DNA from: DASWTL01 sp966250385
GTDB lineage: Bacteria > Bacteroidota > Bacteroidia > Sphingobacteriales > Sphingobacteriaceae
DNA: 64,000 nucleotides
Direction of reading: 5' to 3'
Assembly (NCBI GenBank): GCA_966250385.1
Contig: CBINHC010000005.1
Coordinates: 124,001-188,000 of the forward strand
The notes under the pieces are model-generated. The model ran no database searches, was not told where the DNA came from, and saw only the letters and a program-made list of their open reading frames with translations. Positions 25,359 to 34,055 of the stretch are shown here, in pieces (positions within the stretch are counted from its first letter, which is position 1; every line of letters starts with the position of its first letter). Position numbers and translations under genes: made by a program.

Positions 25359-26708
25359 TTAGTAGTTAATTTTTCCGGTTGCTTTTTCCAGGTCAACCCG
25401 CTGGATCAGCATGTCGTAAAGTGCGTTGATATAATTGTTCTGGGCTTCTTTCTGCGAAGTTTCGGCCGTGGTTACCTCCAGGCTCGATCCGACTCCCTGC
25501 TCGTACTTGATGCGGGAAACCCGCAGGATCTCCTGGGCGAGAGCCAGGTTCCGGCGCTGATTCTCCAGTGACCGGAGACTGTTATTGTACAGCTTCCGGG
25601 TCTGTGAAATCTCCAGGTTGATCGAGTTGCGCAGGTTGCTCAGATCGTTTTCTGACTTCAAAACCTCCAGCCTCGCATTCCGGGCCCGGAAGGTGCGCTG
25701 CCCCCCGCTGATGAGCGGCCAGTTGAGGCTCAGGCCGATGACGGAGGTCGGGAAATCGCTCTTCAGCAACTCCGAAAAGCTATTCGACTGGTAACTCTTC
25801 GAACCACTGTAGAATGCACCGAGTGTCGGCAGAAACTCGCTCCTGATCCGCTTGAAATTCAGGACATTCAAGTCCTTCTGCGTTTCCAGCAGGGCATACT
25901 CCACTCTGCTCCTGTACGCAGCCGTATCGGTAGTCAGCGCTTCCTGGCCGGCCTGAACGGAGGCGATGGATTCCTCCAGCGCAAGGGTCCTTCCAACCGG
26001 CATGCCCATTTGAAACTTAAGCAGATCGACGTTCAGCGTCAGCAACCGGGCGACATTCTCCCGTTCGGTTTCAAGGTTGTTTTCAAGAACCTGCAGCCGG
26101 TCCACGTCGATCTTTTCAGCGAAACCGTTCTTAAACATCGCTTCCGTATCATTAAGCGACTTGCGCAGCTGGGTCAGATTTGCATCGATCAGCGTCAGCT
26201 GTTCGTTATTGACCAAAACCGAGTAATAGGCTTTCGTGACCGCCACGGCAGTTTCGATACGCGACCTGCGGGAATTCCGGACCGATAGTTCCCGGTAAGT
26301 CTTCGAAGCCTTCAGACCGACCAGGTAGGTGCCGTCGAAGATTTTCTGGTCGATCCTTACCCCGGCTGCCGCCTGGTACTTCACGCCGAACTGGACCGGG
26401 ATCTGTGTTCCGGGCTGACCAAAGAACTCCCCGGGGAGCAGACTCGTGGGTAACTTCAGGTAATCCTGAAAAGAAAGGTCGGTGGACACTTGCGGCAGAC
26501 CGATTCCGATCGTCTGCTTCACGGTATTCTGAGCCATCTGCTCATCGACCTTTGCATTGAGGACCGCCGTCTGGTGATTAAGGGCATAGTCAATGGCTTC
26601 ATCAAGGGTAAACCGGAAATCTACGGAATCCGGGGACTGCGCCCGCAGCGGGACCTTCAGCAAAAGAAGGGTCGCAGCCAGCAATAACGTCCTGTAGTGG
26701 TACTTCAT
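25359..26708 (-). CDS. TolC-family outer-membrane efflux channel
   Basis: The 449-residue protein has a signal peptide (MKYHYRTLLLAATLLLLKVPLRAQ) and two OEP repeats of long helices and short strands, for example FTLDEAIDYALNHQTAVLNA and later SLNWPLISGGQRTFRARNARLEVLKSE. It should form a trimeric export duct in the outer membrane for the pump encoded downstream. Its ATG overlaps the TGA of the TetR gene (ATGA). Confidence 0.93.
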   Translation of the reverse strand: MKYHYRTLLLAATLLLLKVPLRAQSPDSVDFRFTLDEAIDYALNHQTAVLNAKVDEQMAQNTVKQTIGIGLPQVSTDLSFQDYLKLPTSLLPGEFFGQPGTQIPVQFGVKYQAAAGVRIDQKIFDGTYLVGLKASKTYRELSVRNSRRSRIETAVAVTKAYYSVLVNNEQLTLIDANLTQLRKSLNDTEAMFKNGFAEKIDVDRLQVLENNLETERENVARLLTLNVDLLKFQMGMPVGRTLALEESIASVQAGQEALTTDTAAYRSRVEYALLETQKDLNVLNFKRIRSEFLPTLGAFYSGSKSYQSNSFSELLKSDFPTSVIGLSLNWPLISGGQRTFRARNARLEVLKSENDLSNLRNSINLEISQTRKLYNNSLRSLENQRRNLALAQEILRVSRIKYEQGVGSSLEVTTAETSQKEAQNNYINALYDMLIQRVDLEKATGKINY

Positions 26709-27328
26709 ATATATAGGTTTTCGTCTTTAATGCTCTTATACTTAAGGATCTGATCCTGCCCATCCGGTGTGGACAGACCATATACGAAATGCTCCGTCAG
26801 ACAAACCATGACGCGCGCAGGATGGTAACGTTCGGGCGGAAATGCCATCGAATTGAACACCAGGTCGATCTGCTCAAGCCGAAGCCGGGTGAGCACATCC
26901 ACATCGATCTCCTTCCGGTAAAGGCCGGCCGCCATACCCGCTCTGAGGTTGTTCTCTATACACTGGTACATGTATTCATCCCTGAACTGCCGGAAGATGT
27001 CCCAGGCATCGGGATGATACTTCTGAAGATCATAGAAAAGCGTCGGATTGATATTGAGAAAAAGACTTTTGACCAGGTCTATCGCCCGGAAGATTTCGTC
27101 GATCGCATTATCCGCATCGGCGATCATCCGGTCAATGAGCAGTTTCTGGGCACCAAGCTTGTTCCGGATGAAGGTGCGGACAAGCTCATCCTTGTCCGAG
27201 AAATGCTGATAGATCGTCTTTTTGGACATACCCAGTTTTGCGGCAACATCATCCATGGTGATGCTTTTGATCCCGTGTCGGCAGAAAAGTAAGTCGGCTT
27301 CTGCAATGATATGGTCCTTTTGGTTCAA
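26705..27328 (-). CDS. TetR/AcrR-family regulator of the efflux operon
   Basis: The N-terminal HTH reads DHIIAEADLLFCRHGIKSITMDDVAAKLGMSKKTIYQHFSDKDELV, a clear TetR domain; the C-terminal 150 residues form the ligand-binding part. It is the first gene of the operon and overlaps tolC by 4 bp, so it probably represses its own transcription and is released by a pump substrate. The start is taken as TTG at 27328, which places the HTH about 10 residues in. A longer frame from GTG 27421 would cover a likely operator. Confidence 0.85.
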   Translation of the reverse strand: MNQKDHIIAEADLLFCRHGIKSITMDDVAAKLGMSKKTIYQHFSDKDELVRTFIRNKLGAQKLLIDRMIADADNAIDEIFRAIDLVKSLFLNINPTLFYDLQKYHPDAWDIFRQFRDEYMYQCIENNLRAGMAAGLYRKEIDVDVLTRLRLEQIDLVFNSMAFPPERYHPARVMVCLTEHFVYGLSTPDGQDQILKYKSIKDENLYI

Positions 27329-27360
27329 GACGCTCGTTATCAGATAAGTACGCGAAACTA

Positions 27361-27390
27361 AGGAAACAATTTTCAAATACGAAGTTTCCT
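27361..27390. promoter_or_regulatory. Inverted repeat, candidate TetR operator
   Basis: AGGAAAC (27361-27367) and GTTTCCT (27384-27390) form a perfect 7-bp inverted repeat 16 nt apart, about 35 bp upstream of the TetR gene start. The size and position suit a TetR-family dimer site. Confidence 0.4.
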
Positions 27391-27489
27391 CAGAAAAAAA
27401 ACGCCCCTGTAAAACCTGCACGTCCTTAACTTTCGCGATTAATAATTACTTGGATGCCGGCGAACCTATTTTGTTACAGCCCGGCCTGT

Positions 27490-27523
27490 TTTGCAAACCA
27501 TAAACTTAGAAAGTGTAACTTTG
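27490..27523 (+). promoter_or_regulatory. Promoter of purB
   Basis: TTTG (27490-27493), a 22-nt spacer and TAACTTTG (27516-27523) match the Bacteroidota consensus. The box ends 15 nt before the ATG at 27539 and excludes the upstream TTG at 27491 as a start. Confidence 0.55.
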
Positions 27524-27538
27524 GCCAAAAAAACACGA

Positions 27539-28882
27539 ATGAGCCTTTCCCCTTTATCTGCGATCTCACCCATTGACGGGCGTTACAGAAAGACCACAGC
27601 CGATCTGGCGAACTATTTTTCGGAAGCTGCCCTGATCCGGTTTCGGGTTCAGATCGAGATCGAATATTTTATTGCCCTGGCAGAGCTGCCGCTCCCGCAG
27701 CTTGCTGCGTTCAGTAAGGACCGGTTCCCGGCCCTGAGAAATATCTTCGAATCATTCACCGAAGCTGACGCCCAGGAAATCAAGGACATTGAGAAAGTGA
27801 CCAATCACGACGTCAAGGCCGTTGAATATTTCATCAAGAACCGCTTTGACACGCTTGGACTGGCTGAATTTAAAGAATTTATTCACTTCGGATTAACCTC
27901 ACAGGACATCAACAACACATCGATCCCCCTTTCATTCAAACGCGGGATCGAAGATATCTACCTGCCGCTGCTGCAGGAGCTTATCGACCAGCTGAAGCAA
28001 CTGGCCGGCGAGTGGGATCAAATCCCGATGCTGGCCCATACCCACGGACAACCTGCGTCGCCGACACGACTGGGCAAGGAGATCCGGGTGTTTGTCGAGC
28101 GCCTCGAGGTCCAGCTCACGCAGTTAAAGCAGATCCCGTACTCAGCCAAATTCGGCGGGGCAACAGGCAATTTCAACGCTCACCATGTCGCGTTTCCGGA
28201 GATTGACTGGCGTCTGTTCGGAAACCGGCTGGTTAACGACACACTGGGGTTGAGCCGTTCCCAGTACACCACCCAGGTCGAACACTACGACAACTTCGCC
28301 GCGCACTGCGATGCGCTGAAACGGATCAATACGATTCTGATCGACCTGGACCGGGATATGTGGACTTACATTTCCATGAATTACTTCAAGCAAAAAATCC
28401 GCGCCGGTGAAGTAGGCTCTTCTGCCATGCCGCACAAGGTGAATCCCATTGACTTCGAAAACTCGGAGGGCAATCTGGGAATTGCCAATGCGCTGTTCGA
28501 GCACCTGGCAGCTAAACTCCCGGTGTCGCGCCTGCAGCGGGATCTCACAGACTCGACCGTCTTCCGTAACATCGGCGTTCCGCTCGGACATACCGTGATA
28601 GCCTTTCGTTCCACATTAAAAGGACTTGGAAAACTGCTCCTCAACGAGGCCGCCATCGCTCACGATCTGGAGGAAAACTGGCCGGTCGTCGCTGAAGCGA
28701 TTCAGACGATTCTTCGCCGGGAAGGCTATCCGAACCCATACGAGGCGCTGAAAGACCTGACACGCACCAACGAAAAGGTGAATGCGGGAACCATCGCGCA
28801 TTTTGTGGACGGACTGCAGATCTCCGACCAGGTCAAGGAGGAGCTTAAACGAATCACACCTGCAAACTATACCGGTATTTAG
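27539..28882 (+). CDS. purB: Adenylosuccinate lyase
   Basis: Cleaves SAICAR to AICAR and adenylosuccinate to AMP. The 447-residue product starts SLSPLSAISPIDGRYR, typical of the E. coli-type PurB. It has HFGLTSQDINNTS, the catalytic His in AHTHGQPASPTRLGKE, and the superfamily signature GSSAMPHKVNPIDFENSEGN with the catalytic Ser. It stands alone, with its own promoter and divergent from the TetR operon. Confidence 0.96.
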   Translation: MSLSPLSAISPIDGRYRKTTADLANYFSEAALIRFRVQIEIEYFIALAELPLPQLAAFSKDRFPALRNIFESFTEADAQEIKDIEKVTNHDVKAVEYFIKNRFDTLGLAEFKEFIHFGLTSQDINNTSIPLSFKRGIEDIYLPLLQELIDQLKQLAGEWDQIPMLAHTHGQPASPTRLGKEIRVFVERLEVQLTQLKQIPYSAKFGGATGNFNAHHVAFPEIDWRLFGNRLVNDTLGLSRSQYTTQVEHYDNFAAHCDALKRINTILIDLDRDMWTYISMNYFKQKIRAGEVGSSAMPHKVNPIDFENSEGNLGIANALFEHLAAKLPVSRLQRDLTDSTVFRNIGVPLGHTVIAFRSTLKGLGKLLLNEAAIAHDLEENWPVVAEAIQTILRREGYPNPYEALKDLTRTNEKVNAGTIAHFVDGLQISDQVKEELKRITPANYTGI

Positions 28883-28936
28883 GAGTCATTTCGCTGTCAT
28901 AACTTCCGGGCCGATCGGGCCAAAACAAAAAAATGG

Positions 28937-28944
28937 TAATTTTG
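28937..28944 (+). promoter_or_regulatory. -7 box (TAATTTTG) of the Nfu gene
   Basis: TAATTTTG ends 23 nt before the ATG at 28968, in the 85-bp gap after purB. Confidence 0.45.
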
Positions 28945-28967
28945 TACATCTCAAAAAACCTTGAACG

Positions 28968-29531
28968 ATGAATTCGACATCCAATATTAAAGTATATACA
29001 GAAGCCACGCCGAACCCGGCGACCATGAAGTTCATTGTAAACAAGCTGCTCGTTAACGGCAGCGTGGACTATCCCACTAAAGAAAAAGCTCAGGAGAGTC
29101 AGTTTGCGCGCGAACTGTTCAAATTCAGTTTTGTAACCGGTGTATTCTTTGCGAGCAACTTTGTAACGGTAACCAAATCGGAAGGAACTGAGTGGGCGGA
29201 TATTGAACCGATCATCAAGGAGTTTGTAAAAGGTGCCGTGGAAGGTGAGCTTCAGATCAAACCGGTTGAAAGCAATGAAACGCCTGACTTCGAAGGCACG
29301 GAAGCCGAAGTAAAGATTCAGCAGGTGCTGTATGATTACGTCCGTCCGGCAGTTGAGCAGGATGGCGGCGCGATCCACTACAAATCATATGAAGACGGAG
29401 TCGTTACCGTAGAGCTGAAAGGTTCCTGCAGCGGGTGCCCTTCGTCAACGATCACCCTGAAAGCAGGAATCGAAAACCTGCTTAAGCGGATGGTTCCTGA
29501 AGTAAAGGAAGTTGTTGCCGAAGCGATGTAA
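28968..29531 (+). CDS. Nfu-type iron-sulfur cluster carrier protein
   Basis: The 187-residue protein has an N-terminal Nfu_N domain (YTEATPNPATMKFIVNK) and a C-terminal NifU domain with the cluster-binding CxxC in GSCSGCPSSTITLKAGIENLL. Such proteins pass 4Fe-4S clusters to target enzymes. Methylthiotransferases such as the MtaB encoded 5 kb away need such clusters, though no link is shown here. A strong terminator follows. Confidence 0.92.
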   Translation: MNSTSNIKVYTEATPNPATMKFIVNKLLVNGSVDYPTKEKAQESQFARELFKFSFVTGVFFASNFVTVTKSEGTEWADIEPIIKEFVKGAVEGELQIKPVESNETPDFEGTEAEVKIQQVLYDYVRPAVEQDGGAIHYKSYEDGVVTVELKGSCSGCPSSTITLKAGIENLLKRMVPEVKEVVAEAM

Positions 29532-29568
29532 GAAAACCGGCCAGACAGACAGATACCGTACATAAAAC

Positions 29569-29604
29569 AAATGAAGAAAGCCCGACTCAGGGCTTTCTTC
29601 ATTT
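29569..29604. terminator. Bidirectional terminator overlapping the suhB stop codon
   Basis: A perfect 15-bp stem AAATGAAGAAAGCCC / GGGCTTTCTTCATTT with a 6-nt loop. The right arm includes the stop codon of the convergent inositol monophosphatase gene, so one hairpin serves both genes. Confidence 0.85.
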
Positions 29605-30393
29605 GTCGAAGTGGCGTTTCAGTACCCCGAGCAGCTGATCGGCGATCACCGGACTTCCGGCAATCAGCTCGCGCTCAGCGATGAACTGATTGCCTCCGCT
29701 GAAATCAAGAACCTTGCCCCCTGCTTCCTGGACGATCAGTGCGCCTGCGGCAACATCCCAGGCATTCAGGTTATATTCAAAAAATCCATCAAACCGGCCG
29801 GCAGCAACATAGGCGAGGTCAACCGCAGCAGATCCGATCCGGCGCAGGCCATGGCAGCTACGCATGAGTTCACTGAAAGCCTGCAGATATTGCTCCTGCC
29901 TGGCAAAATCGTAGTACGGAAATCCCGTGGCCAGCAGCGTCGATGAGATATTCTGGGCGCCGGTCACCCGTATCGGCTCGTTGTTCAGGAAGGCCCCGCC
30001 GCCCGCCCAGGCACAGAATAGTTCACTCCGGTTGACTTCATAGACCACGCCGGATACGAGTTCCTGCCCTTTCTGCAAGGCAACACTGATGGCGAAGGTC
30101 GGGATCCCGTGGATAAAATTAGTCGTTCCGTCCAGCGGATCAATGATCCAGTTATATTCAGCCCCGGTTTTCTGAGTGGTGCCCTCTTCGGTAATAAAAC
30201 CAGCCGCGGGCAGGATAGTCGAAAGCTGTCCGACCAGCATTCGCTCGGCCGTCTTATCGACATAGGAGACCAGATCATTCAGACCTTTAAATTCGATCTT
30301 GTCCGGGGTAAAGCGTTTGGCCTCAGCAAGAATAAACGCGCCCACCTCCCGGGTGACCGCGCCGACATTTTCCGTAAGTTCTCTTAAATTCAT
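29599..30393 (-). CDS. suhB: Inositol monophosphatase family protein (SuhB-like)
   Basis: The 264-residue enzyme has the metal-binding signatures ITEEGTTQ, WIIDPLDGTTNFIHGIP and, near the end, NAWDVAAGALIVQEAGG. It removes phosphate from inositol monophosphates or related sugar phosphates with magnesium. Its ATG overlaps the lgt stop by 4 bp, so the two are co-translated, although no functional link is obvious. The gene symbol is by similarity to E. coli SuhB. Confidence 0.92.
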   Translation of the reverse strand: MNLRELTENVGAVTREVGAFILAEAKRFTPDKIEFKGLNDLVSYVDKTAERMLVGQLSTILPAAGFITEEGTTQKTGAEYNWIIDPLDGTTNFIHGIPTFAISVALQKGQELVSGVVYEVNRSELFCAWAGGGAFLNNEPIRVTGAQNISSTLLATGFPYYDFARQEQYLQAFSELMRSCHGLRRIGSAAVDLAYVAAGRFDGFFEYNLNAWDVAAGALIVQEAGGKVLDFSGGNQFIAERELIAGSPVIADQLLGVLKRHFDK

Positions 30394-31565
30394 CGCGCAG
30401 CGGGTACTTCCTGCGGATGTTTTCGTCCGTAATTAACGGACCAGACGATACCGCAGATACCCACTAAAACCATGACCGTGGAAATAAGTTCTGCCTGCGT
30501 AAAGCTCAGTCCGAATGCATGGTACTTCGAGTTTACGCGGATCAGTTCGATCAGGAAGCGTTCCACCCCGGCGAAGATCAGGTAAAGTGAAAACATCATG
30601 AACGGATACCGGATACGGTTTCTGAGGCTCCACAGGATGGCAAAAAGCACCAGTCCCATGAGGACCTCATAGAAAGGCGTCGGATATACGCCCACCGGCA
30701 GCTCACTGCAGTACCTGCCCGTACAGCCCGGAATCGGTAGCCCGTCGTTGACGACATTATGCGGGTATGTAAAGGACCAGACCCAGTCCGGTGCCCAGCT
30801 CAGCCACCCCGGTTTAGGAGCAAGGCTGGCGATTCCCCAGTCCCCGTCTCCAGACATCTGGCATCCGATCCGGCCCACCGCATAGGCCAGCATCATTCCC
30901 GGCCCGCCGACGTCCAGCATGTGAACCGGCTTGATTCCGTTCTTCCGAGCTATATAGATCACGGCCGCACCGCCGCAAATCAGGCCGCCGTAGAATGTCA
31001 GACCGCTGAAAGACAACAAGCCTTCGATCGGATCCTTGACGAAGTCATCCCAGTATTCCAGGTTATGGAAGATCTTCGCTCCGAGGAACCCGAAGACCGC
31101 CGCCCAGACGATCATCGTTCCCATCAGCTGGTATGGGTGTACCGTTTCAGTGACCACCTTTGGAGCCGGAAGCGCCTGCTTCTTTTTTTCCGCGTAGACC
31201 CAGTATGTAAACAGTGCCGCCAACAGGATTCCCCCAAAAAAGTTACCTCTCGATGAGAGGATAAATCCCTGAGGGTCCGCGACAAAAGCCTGGTAGTTGA
31301 GGACTGCGTCAAGCAGTTTGAACCCGATCAGGAAACCGAAGAAGCCGTTCGATACCAGTTCTGCAGTAGAAGCGGGTTCTCCTATAGTGACCTGGCGGGT
31401 TACCGGCTTCAGCAACCCCTGTCTCTCCTTTCTTTTCAGCTCCTGGGTAAAGGCCCAGTACCCGGCGATGAACGCGAGGGCCACAAAAAATCCGAAGGTT
31501 TGAACCGGGAGCGGTACAGTGATCCCGAACAGGTATTCAATCAGGTGAGTAAGGGTTGGAAACAT
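30390..31565 (-). CDS. lgt: Prolipoprotein diacylglyceryl transferase
   Basis: Integral inner-membrane enzyme that moves diacylglycerol from phosphatidylglycerol to the lipobox Cys of prolipoproteins. The signature GGPGMMLAYAVGRIGCQMSGDGDWG (around residue 220) contains the essential Arg and Gly residues. The protein has about seven membrane helices. At 391 residues it is longer than E. coli Lgt (291), with an inserted loop typical of Bacteroidota. It would process the several lipoproteins encoded in this window. Confidence 0.93.
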   Translation of the reverse strand: MFPTLTHLIEYLFGITVPLPVQTFGFFVALAFIAGYWAFTQELKRKERQGLLKPVTRQVTIGEPASTAELVSNGFFGFLIGFKLLDAVLNYQAFVADPQGFILSSRGNFFGGILLAALFTYWVYAEKKKQALPAPKVVTETVHPYQLMGTMIVWAAVFGFLGAKIFHNLEYWDDFVKDPIEGLLSFSGLTFYGGLICGGAAVIYIARKNGIKPVHMLDVGGPGMMLAYAVGRIGCQMSGDGDWGIASLAPKPGWLSWAPDWVWSFTYPHNVVNDGLPIPGCTGRYCSELPVGVYPTPFYEVLMGLVLFAILWSLRNRIRYPFMMFSLYLIFAGVERFLIELIRVNSKYHAFGLSFTQAELISTVMVLVGICGIVWSVNYGRKHPQEVPAAR

Positions 31566-31665
31566 TCGATAAAGATAACTGCTGGATTCGAAAATTAGAT
31601 TCTGTTTGAAAAAAATGAGCCGGTACCCGGCCGTTTGCCGTCCTGCTTAAAATCTTCCCGGCCAC

Positions 31666-32331
31666 TCAGATGAGCGATCGGGTGATCTTGCCCTTGATGA
31701 TATACAGGGCGACCAGGGCACTGCGCGGGAGGACGGTATCGCCCTTGAAGTTCGGATTGGAGGACCGGAGGATGATCTTCTCCGGATCATCATGCTGGAA
31801 CAGCAGTTTGATGCTCTTCAGGTGGTTGGCTGTGTGATCAGCGATGACCAGGTAGGCTTCGCCCCACTGGATGACGTCGAAGTTGGTAACCTCCTTGATT
31901 GCTATGATATCACCTCCCGCAAAACGGGGAAACATACTGTCGCCGTAGACCGGCAGGTAGGCTGTACAGTCATTGAAAGGTCTGTAATCAACCAGGAATT
32001 CCGGCTGGTCATGAACGACGGAGAAGCCCTCTTTCCGGGCAGAAAGATCCACGTTGAAGTAGGGAACGCCGGTCTGTTTTGCCGGCAGGGATCCCGGCTG
32101 GCCCCCCGGACGGAACATCTCCCCCTCACCGGTAAGCAGCCATTCCTCATTCAGGGAATAATGACCGGCGATTTCTTTCAGCAACCGCTTTCCAATCGGC
32201 CGCAAGCCGTTCTCCACGGGCGACATATTATTGACGTGCGGGGTGATCGGCCCGTAAAAATCCGCCAGCGTGCGTCTCAGATACTTCCTGACATCTTTCA
32301 GGCGTGAACCAATCATTTCCTGATCCTTCAT
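31666..32331 (-). CDS. LexA/CI-like regulator with HTH and S24 peptidase fold
   Basis: The 221-residue protein joins an N-terminal HTH-like region (SRLKDVRKYLRRTLADFYGPI...VENGLRPIGKRLLKEIAGHYSLNEEWLLTGEG) to a C-terminal S24/LexA-type domain. The serine is in VYGDSMFPRFAGGD and a candidate catalytic Lys in NHLKSIKLL. It is probably a repressor that can be inactivated by self-cleavage, or a non-cleaving derivative. It is divergent from an HTH-HEPN gene pair across a 144-bp gap with repeated ATCAAAT sites. Confidence 0.8.
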   Translation of the reverse strand: MKDQEMIGSRLKDVRKYLRRTLADFYGPITPHVNNMSPVENGLRPIGKRLLKEIAGHYSLNEEWLLTGEGEMFRPGGQPGSLPAKQTGVPYFNVDLSARKEGFSVVHDQPEFLVDYRPFNDCTAYLPVYGDSMFPRFAGGDIIAIKEVTNFDVIQWGEAYLVIADHTANHLKSIKLLFQHDDPEKIILRSSNPNFKGDTVLPRSALVALYIIKGKITRSLI

Positions 32332-32357
32332 GTGAATTTCTTTTTGAATAAATTTTA

Positions 32358-32388
32358 TATCAAATGATATTTATTATTATCAAATATA
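32358..32388. promoter_or_regulatory. Repeated TATCAAAT sites in the divergent promoter
   Basis: TATCAAATGATA (32358-32369; arms TATCA/TGATA) and TATCAAATATA (32378-32388) lie exactly 20 bp apart, two helical turns, between the S24-type regulator and the HTH-HEPN pair. They suit cooperative binding of a dimeric repressor. The surrounding 90 bp is strongly AT-rich. Confidence 0.45.
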
Positions 32389-32475
32389 GTATATTGGTAT
32401 GAGAATTCTTCTAAACAAATATAGTTGTATTGGCGGAATGCACGCTTTACTGCTCTGCCGCAAACTGAAGCTCCT

Positions 32476-33153
32476 ATGAGAACAAGAAGAAACGGGCCGC
32501 ACCCGGGCCCGGTGCAAACTGAAACTTCCTATGCGATCGAACTGGTCTACCGCATCCAGCTGTTGCGGCTGGCTTTCGGTTATTCCCAGTCGGAACTGTC
32601 GTTTCTGCTGGGCTATCCCTCGAACCGCGTACGGGCAATTGAGGACCTTGGCCGTGGAGTTCGTTATACGATGAACGACCTGCTAAACCTTAGCCATATC
32701 TTCGAGTGTCCTACCATCAGGTTCCTGCCGCATGGTCCGATCCATGCCGCCCGGGTCAACATCCGGACAGCCAGGCATGAGCAGAACGGAAAATGCATCC
32801 ACGAGGCCTGGGAGTGCGCCCCGGACTCCGCATGGGAGCTCCGTTGGAGACTGCCCGAGCGGAGTCCTGAGTACCGGCCTGCAGCGGAACCGCCCGCCCT
32901 GCTGGAAAGAACCCGGACCCTGATCCGGTCACTGATTTCCGGCGGCTATTTCCATACTCCCTGGGAGGCCTTTGAAATCTATAGAGCGTGCCGCCATTCG
33001 ATCGGCAATCAGCTCCGGCCCCTGACCCTGAACTATGCGCTTCTCTCTTTCACTGGCGAAGATAAGCCTCTCCAGGTTCTGCTGAAAGGAGATCACCAGA
33101 CATGGATCGAGACCACATGCAAGCAAACAGCCGATGGAGAGCGTACTGCCTGA
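32476..33153 (+). CDS. Helix-turn-helix protein paired with a HEPN protein
   Basis: About 225 residues. An N-terminal XRE-like HTH is visible in VYRIQLLRLAFGYSQSELSFLLGYPSNRVRAIEDLGRG (about residues 25-62). The C-terminal 120 residues contain helical stretches (ERTRTLIRSLISGGYFHTPWEAFEIYR) with no family I recognise. The gene overlaps the following HEPN gene by 20 bp, indicating coupled translation. The ATG at 32476 is chosen over a TTG-initiated extension. Probably a DNA-binding partner of the HEPN protein. Confidence 0.65.
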   Translation: MRTRRNGPHPGPVQTETSYAIELVYRIQLLRLAFGYSQSELSFLLGYPSNRVRAIEDLGRGVRYTMNDLLNLSHIFECPTIRFLPHGPIHAARVNIRTARHEQNGKCIHEAWECAPDSAWELRWRLPERSPEYRPAAEPPALLERTRTLIRSLISGGYFHTPWEAFEIYRACRHSIGNQLRPLTLNYALLSFTGEDKPLQVLLKGDHQTWIETTCKQTADGERTA

Positions 33154-34015
33154 TCTTTATTTCCCGGATCTGCCCGAGCGGATCTGCAAGCATGCAGCTG
33201 CGGATCTGCGGAAACTGGTCGCATTGATTACCGGCCGTTACCGGATCGGCCGGATCACATGCTTTGGCTACCGGAACCGGCATACGGGAGCTCCCGGACC
33301 GGAGGATCCCGACGCGGTAGCGGGCCATTACTTCATTCTGCTCGAAACAAGGGAATTATATCCGGAATCAGTCATCCAGGATTATGTGAATAATCATTTT
33401 ACCTGCGGAAAGGCACTTGTCCTGTCCCATCACCAGGATAAGGTGCGGGAAATGCTGGAAGCCGGTCACCGGTTTTATTTCCAGGTCAGACGATCCGGAA
33501 TCTTGCTTTTTGCCGAGGAACCGGATCCGGTCCACCTGGAGTATCCGTGGCCGGATAATTGGACAACCGAGGCTGACAGGCACTTTAAAATCCACTATGG
33601 AATGTCCCGGAGTTTCCGGGACGGAGCTTCCGAACAGCTCAGGACAGGTCAATTGCGGATCGCCCTCTTCCTGTTGCATCAGACGATGGAACAGGCCTGC
33701 ATCGGGCTGATCCGGGTATACCTCGGCTACCGAGCCAACTTTCATAACCTTGGAAGGCTGCTTGAGCTCTGCTCCTGCTTCATCGGAGAGTCCGCGGATC
33801 TTTTCCCCGCGCATGACCGCGAAGGCCGGAGACTGCTTAAGATGCTGTGCAGGAGCTATACCGAAGCCCGGTACCGGGAAGAATTTGCCGTCAGTCCGGA
33901 CGACTGCCAGGTCATCCTGCATGCTGTAACAGGCTTCATCAGGCAAACGGAAGAACATTGCCTGGGTCGGCTGCGCGTTCTGGGCGGACTTGCAGATCCG
34001 TCAAATTCGGGATGA
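33134..34015 (+). CDS. HEPN-domain protein with degenerate nucleotidyltransferase-like N-terminus
   Basis: The 293-residue protein has a C-terminal HEPN domain: GQLRIALFLLHQTMEQACIGLIRVYLGYRANFHNLGRLLELC and the later SYTEARYREEF. The N-terminal half (GRITCFGYRNRH..., HYFILLETRELYPESVIQDYVNNH, KALVLSHHQDKVREMLEAGHRFYFQVRRSGILLF) has the outline of a minimal nucleotidyltransferase, but the GSxxxG and paired acidic residues are not intact. I recall similar proteins in other Sphingobacteriales; their role is not known. The HEPN RNase motif Rx4-6H is not clearly present. Confidence 0.75.
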   Translation: MESVLPDLYFPDLPERICKHAAADLRKLVALITGRYRIGRITCFGYRNRHTGAPGPEDPDAVAGHYFILLETRELYPESVIQDYVNNHFTCGKALVLSHHQDKVREMLEAGHRFYFQVRRSGILLFAEEPDPVHLEYPWPDNWTTEADRHFKIHYGMSRSFRDGASEQLRTGQLRIALFLLHQTMEQACIGLIRVYLGYRANFHNLGRLLELCSCFIGESADLFPAHDREGRRLLKMLCRSYTEARYREEFAVSPDDCQVILHAVTGFIRQTEEHCLGRLRVLGGLADPSNSG

Positions 34016-34055
34016 TAACGTTCCTGAAACCCGGTCAATAGCAGGCAATGGGGAA

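Noticed and set aside
33134..34015. Classical MNT-HEPN toxin-antitoxin call for the HEPN gene
   Set aside because: The nucleotidyltransferase motifs are degraded, both parts are in one protein, and the RNase Rx4-6H motif is not clear, so only a cautious HEPN label is justified.
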